A DNA stretch of 64,000 nucleotides from Sediminibacterium roseum (GTDB lineage Bacteria > Bacteroidota > Bacteroidia > Chitinophagales > Chitinophagaceae), in assembly GCF_009939005.1 (NCBI RefSeq), contig NZ_JAACJS010000011.1, positions 152,096 through 216,095 on the forward strand. Direction: 5' to 3'. Of the stretch, positions 61,627 through 64,000 are shown one piece after another; the first letter of the stretch is position 1, and each line of letters opens with the position of its first letter. The notes beneath the pieces were generated by a model. The model was not told the origin of the DNA. It saw only the letters and a list, made by a program, of their open reading frames with translations, and searched no databases. Position numbers and translations under genes: made by a program.

Positions 61627-61772
61627 AGGAATCTCTTTTTGAAAAAGACTGAAAAAATTATACCTCCCGGAATGTAGAAACCAACGCGGCATAGTTTTTT
61701 ATTATTGTTAACACGCGTTCAGCTTTAAGCCTTGCGCACCAAGCATTATTAAACCACTTAATCTGACAGGAA

Positions 61773-62060
61773 ATGCACTTTTTATTGATCGACGAAGACG
61801 ACACCCGGATGAAGATCGTTACAGCCCGTGTTAAAAATGAAACCAACGAAAATGCCAAATGTACCTGGGCAAAAAATTCTGCCCACGCCCTTGAAATTTT
61901 ACAATACCTGGAGCCGGATATGGTGCTGCTCCACCAGGACCAGCCCGGCATCATAGCGCTTACACAGGCAACCGAAGCCAGGCAAATAAAACTGCTGCGC
62001 TATATGGACCAGGATTCGTTGTACCTGCAGCATGCAGGACAGGTAAAAGAAGCTTCTTAA
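61773..62060 (+). CDS. Short receiver-like protein without phosphoacceptor Asp
   Basis: The 95-residue protein resembles the first two thirds of a receiver: LLIDEDDTRMKIV (acidic pocket) and EPDMVLLHQDQPGI, where the expected phosphoacceptor Asp is His54. The usual Lys and the last helices are missing or altered. It may be a pseudo-receiver that binds a partner without phosphorylation, or a decaying gene. A single plus-strand gene between minus-strand genes. Confidence 0.5.
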   Translation: MHFLLIDEDDTRMKIVTARVKNETNENAKCTWAKNSAHALEILQYLEPDMVLLHQDQPGIIALTQATEARQIKLLRYMDQDSLYLQHAGQVKEAS

Positions 62061-62076
62061 CTATTTTTCAATTTCC

Positions 62077-62118
62077 GAACCGGGAGATGCAACCAACAGG
62101 TTCTCCGTTTCCCGGTTC
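62077..62118. terminator. Hairpin between convergent genes
   Basis: A 9-bp stem (62077-62085 with 62110-62118, GAACCGGGA/TCCCGGTTC) encloses a smaller AACC/GGTT hairpin. No clear U tract; a possible shared terminator for the short receiver gene and the cytochrome gene. Confidence 0.4.
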
Positions 62119-62132
62119 AGAGACCAGATCGC

Positions 62133-63317
62133 TCACTTCACACTTTCCAGGTACACGCCGATCCTGTGTGTACGCAAAAGGTACGGGATACGCTTTCTTT
62201 CTTTGCCATTGTTAAAGTCGAGCGCCTTTGATGCCTGCAGCGGCATATGGCAATCGATGCAATTTTTTACGGCGGTTTGTTGCTGCACGGCGTGTTTGGA
62301 CGACTGGTGGCAACTCATGCATTTTGCAACAAATATTTTGGGATCGTTCTCCGCAACATGCGTGTTGTGGCAGGTGCCGCAGGTCATCTGGCTCCCGGCA
62401 AAACATTTGCTCTGCTGAAGCAATTGCATTTGTTTCCCATGCACATCAGGATTGGGCTTGCCCTCGCCAAAATGCGGAAAATAATAATTGGCCAGCGTAT
62501 CCCCGGGTTGAAAAGCAAACAGGGTGCGTTGTACATCGAGGTCGTTTCCTGAATGACACGTACTGCAGAGATCAAGTTGCTGTTTTCGCGTGAGCGATTT
62601 GATGGATGTAATAAACTTCGCTTCTTTTACCGATGGATTTTTTTGCTGGTATGCCACATGTTCGGCAGCCGCACCATGACACCGCTCGCAATCAATACCC
62701 GGCACAATGGTCTGCTCTGCAAGTTTTTCTGAGAGTTGCAATGAGCCTGCCTGCACATCTGTTTTTTCAACAAACGATGCATGGCACTCAAAACATCGGC
62801 TCAATATCACCCGGTCGTAAAAAGCCTGGTCGGTGGGATAACCCGGGCTGTTGGTCCAGCTCCTTATACCGGCAAAAAAAGTAAGCGGCAATTGAAGCAG
62901 TTGTCCATCTTTCCAATAAGCATAGGTCTGCGCCTTCTCTCCCGATCCGATAGCGAAATCAATTTTTTCAGCATGCAACCTGTTCCCGTTCTTCAGGTGA
63001 ACCTGGTAAATATACTCGCGCGTCTTTTCGAGCGTCACCATTGATCCATCTGTGTAATAGGAAATATGGCCGGCGGTATTGAAGTTCTTTTCCAGGATAC
63101 TGTCAACAGGCTTGCCTGATGTTTTGAAATGATTGGTATGCGCATAAGAACCCGCTACATCCTTGTGGCAACCGATGCAGGATGCGGATCCTGCATACAA
63201 CGGCCCCCGTGGATCATTACCGGCTTTGCTGTTGATACACCGGTTGAAAATGATGCATATAAGAGCGAGCAACCCGACTACCAGGAATATTTTTCGGTTA
63301 CGGTACATGGTATTCAT
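62133..63317 (-). CDS. Seven-heme c-type cytochrome
   Basis: The 394-residue exported protein has an N-terminal hydrophobic segment (FLVVGLLALICIIF) and seven CxxCH heme-binding motifs: CIGCH, CFECH, CERCH, CSTCH, CGTCH, CMSCH, CIDCH. Heme spacing is irregular. Cys27 lies just after the hydrophobic stretch and could be a lipid anchor, but it is not a clean lipobox. Multiheme cytochromes move electrons in the periplasm, for example to nitrite, nitrate-related or other respiratory partners; no catalytic motif identifies the reaction. A second start at 63308 is possible. Confidence 0.88.
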   Translation of the reverse strand: MNTMYRNRKIFLVVGLLALICIIFNRCINSKAGNDPRGPLYAGSASCIGCHKDVAGSYAHTNHFKTSGKPVDSILEKNFNTAGHISYYTDGSMVTLEKTREYIYQVHLKNGNRLHAEKIDFAIGSGEKAQTYAYWKDGQLLQLPLTFFAGIRSWTNSPGYPTDQAFYDRVILSRCFECHASFVEKTDVQAGSLQLSEKLAEQTIVPGIDCERCHGAAAEHVAYQQKNPSVKEAKFITSIKSLTRKQQLDLCSTCHSGNDLDVQRTLFAFQPGDTLANYYFPHFGEGKPNPDVHGKQMQLLQQSKCFAGSQMTCGTCHNTHVAENDPKIFVAKCMSCHQSSKHAVQQQTAVKNCIDCHMPLQASKALDFNNGKERKRIPYLLRTHRIGVYLESVK

Positions 63318-63405
63318 CGATGCGGTTAAGATAGTAGTTTTCTTTGGAAATCCGGCCTGGGCGCCCCACGCAACAATTCATTATATTTATCCCAACCACC
63401 ACAAC

Positions 63406-64000
63406 ATGAAAAAGATCCTTGCGGCACTGCTCCTGTTTTCACTCACCGCCAACGCGCAAAAAACGGGTTTTAAAGAATGGTCCAAAACCCCGCCCATGGG
63501 CTGGAACAGTTGGGATTGTTTTGGCCCTACTGTAGTGGAACAGGAAGTGAAAGCCAATGCAGACTACATGGCAAAGCACCTGAAAAAATACGGGTGGGAA
63601 TATGTTGTGGTGGATATACGCTGGTATGTGGGAAACGACAAAGCGCATGGCTACAACGAAAAGGACCCGGACTATGTAATGGATAAATACGGAAGGTTCC
63701 AACCCGCCGTAAACCGTTTTCCTTCAGCCGCAGGTGGTAAGGGTTTCAGGCCGCTTGCAGATTACATTCACAAAAAAGGATTGAAGTTTGGCATCCACAT
63801 CATGCGCGGCATACCGGTACAGGCGGTGAACAAGGATCTCCCGGTGCTGGGCAGCAACGCAACGGCAAAAGACATTTACAGTACCGAACTGCAATGCAAA
63901 TGGCTGAAAGACATGTATACCGTTGTTGCGGGCAGGAACGGCGCGCAGGAATATTACAATTCGCTTTTCAAACTGTATGCTTCGTGGGGAATTGATTTTG
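63406..64000 (+). CDS. GH27 alpha-galactosidase-like glycoside hydrolase (partial, runs off right edge)
   Basis: The first 198 codons show a signal peptide (MKKILAALLLFSLTANAQ) and the GH27/GH36-D type barrel start, WSKTPPMGWNSWDCFG. These are followed by YGWEYVVVDIRWY (substrate-pocket Asp and Trp) and IHKKGLKFGIHIMRGI. By family it hydrolyses terminal alpha-D-galactosyl or related residues of oligosaccharides, in the periplasm or outside. The catalytic Asp residues lie further on, outside the window. The left side faces the divergent cytochrome gene with an 88-bp gap. Confidence 0.9.
   Translation, partial: MKKILAALLLFSLTANAQKTGFKEWSKTPPMGWNSWDCFGPTVVEQEVKANADYMAKHLKKYGWEYVVVDIRWYVGNDKAHGYNEKDPDYVMDKYGRFQPAVNRFPSAAGGKGFRPLADYIHKKGLKFGIHIMRGIPVQAVNKDLPVLGSNATAKDIYSTELQCKWLKDMYTVVAGRNGAQEYYNSLFKLYASWGIDF

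Overview
The window reads as chromosomal DNA of a Bacteroidota member, most like the Chitinophagaceae (Chitinophaga/Niastella group). Signs: promoters of the Bacteroidota form TTG-N19-21-TAnnTTTG, little use of Shine-Dalgarno sites, a secreted YDG/MBG-repeat adhesin, GLPGLI and DUF3667 proteins, 7TM-DISM and NarL-type signalling cassettes, a bacterial GH3-type ligase and a tmRNA tag ending in YAMAA. Coding density is high. Housekeeping genes (ssrA, rseP, dxr, rplU-rpmA, mazG, mnmH-selD) are interleaved with many signalling genes. No rRNA, tRNA, CRISPR array or intact mobile element was found.

Layout. 1-5457: the N-terminal 1819 codons of a giant secreted repeat adhesin, cut by the left edge. 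5.8-10.1 kb: a collar-domain protein with a formyltransferase, a SAM methyltransferase, a coiled-coil protein and a phytanoyl-CoA-dioxygenase-like enzyme. 10.3-16.7 kb: a nine-gene minus-strand operon with two tandem RsbR-RsbS-RsbT stressosome modules, an RsbT/SpoIIE-phosphatase fusion, a histidine kinase and a receiver protein. 16.9-28.7 kb: a receiver, a serine hydrolase, a hemerythrin-like protein, an AraC regulator, mnmH-selD, a GrpB-family protein, a small kinase-like protein, a divergent Lrp/MFS pair and a NarL-type two-component cassette. 29.2-34.3 kb: a four-gene plus-strand operon of uncharacterised envelope proteins. 34.4-40.3 kb: a GLPGLI protein, a serine hydrolase, an Omp85-like barrel, two AT-rich genes and an IS3 remnant beside ssrA. 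40.3-53.7 kb: ssrA, rseP, dxr, a GH3-type ligase, rplU-rpmA, a Lys/Ala-rich DNA-binding-type protein, a PolX-like PHP protein and the DUF3667-mazG-kinase operon. 54-60.1 kb: a four-gene operon (GNAT/LuxI-like acyltransferase, ICMT-like membrane methyltransferase, 7TM-DISM kinase, receiver-kinase) with a divergent receiver that resembles the receiver half of the last gene. 60.1-64 kb: small STAS, TPR and receiver-like genes, a seven-heme cytochrome, and the start of a GH27 alpha-galactosidase.

The three strongest leads are these. First, the acyltransferase-methyltransferase-7TM kinase operon looks like a complete make-and-sense chemical signalling module. Second, the duplicated stressosome feeds an unusual histidine kinase that carries a decayed RsbT-like domain. 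Third, a family of short dispersed elements resembles the 3' end of ssrA plus a GAAA-capped hairpin, and one copy may also mark the far end of a decayed island at ssrA.
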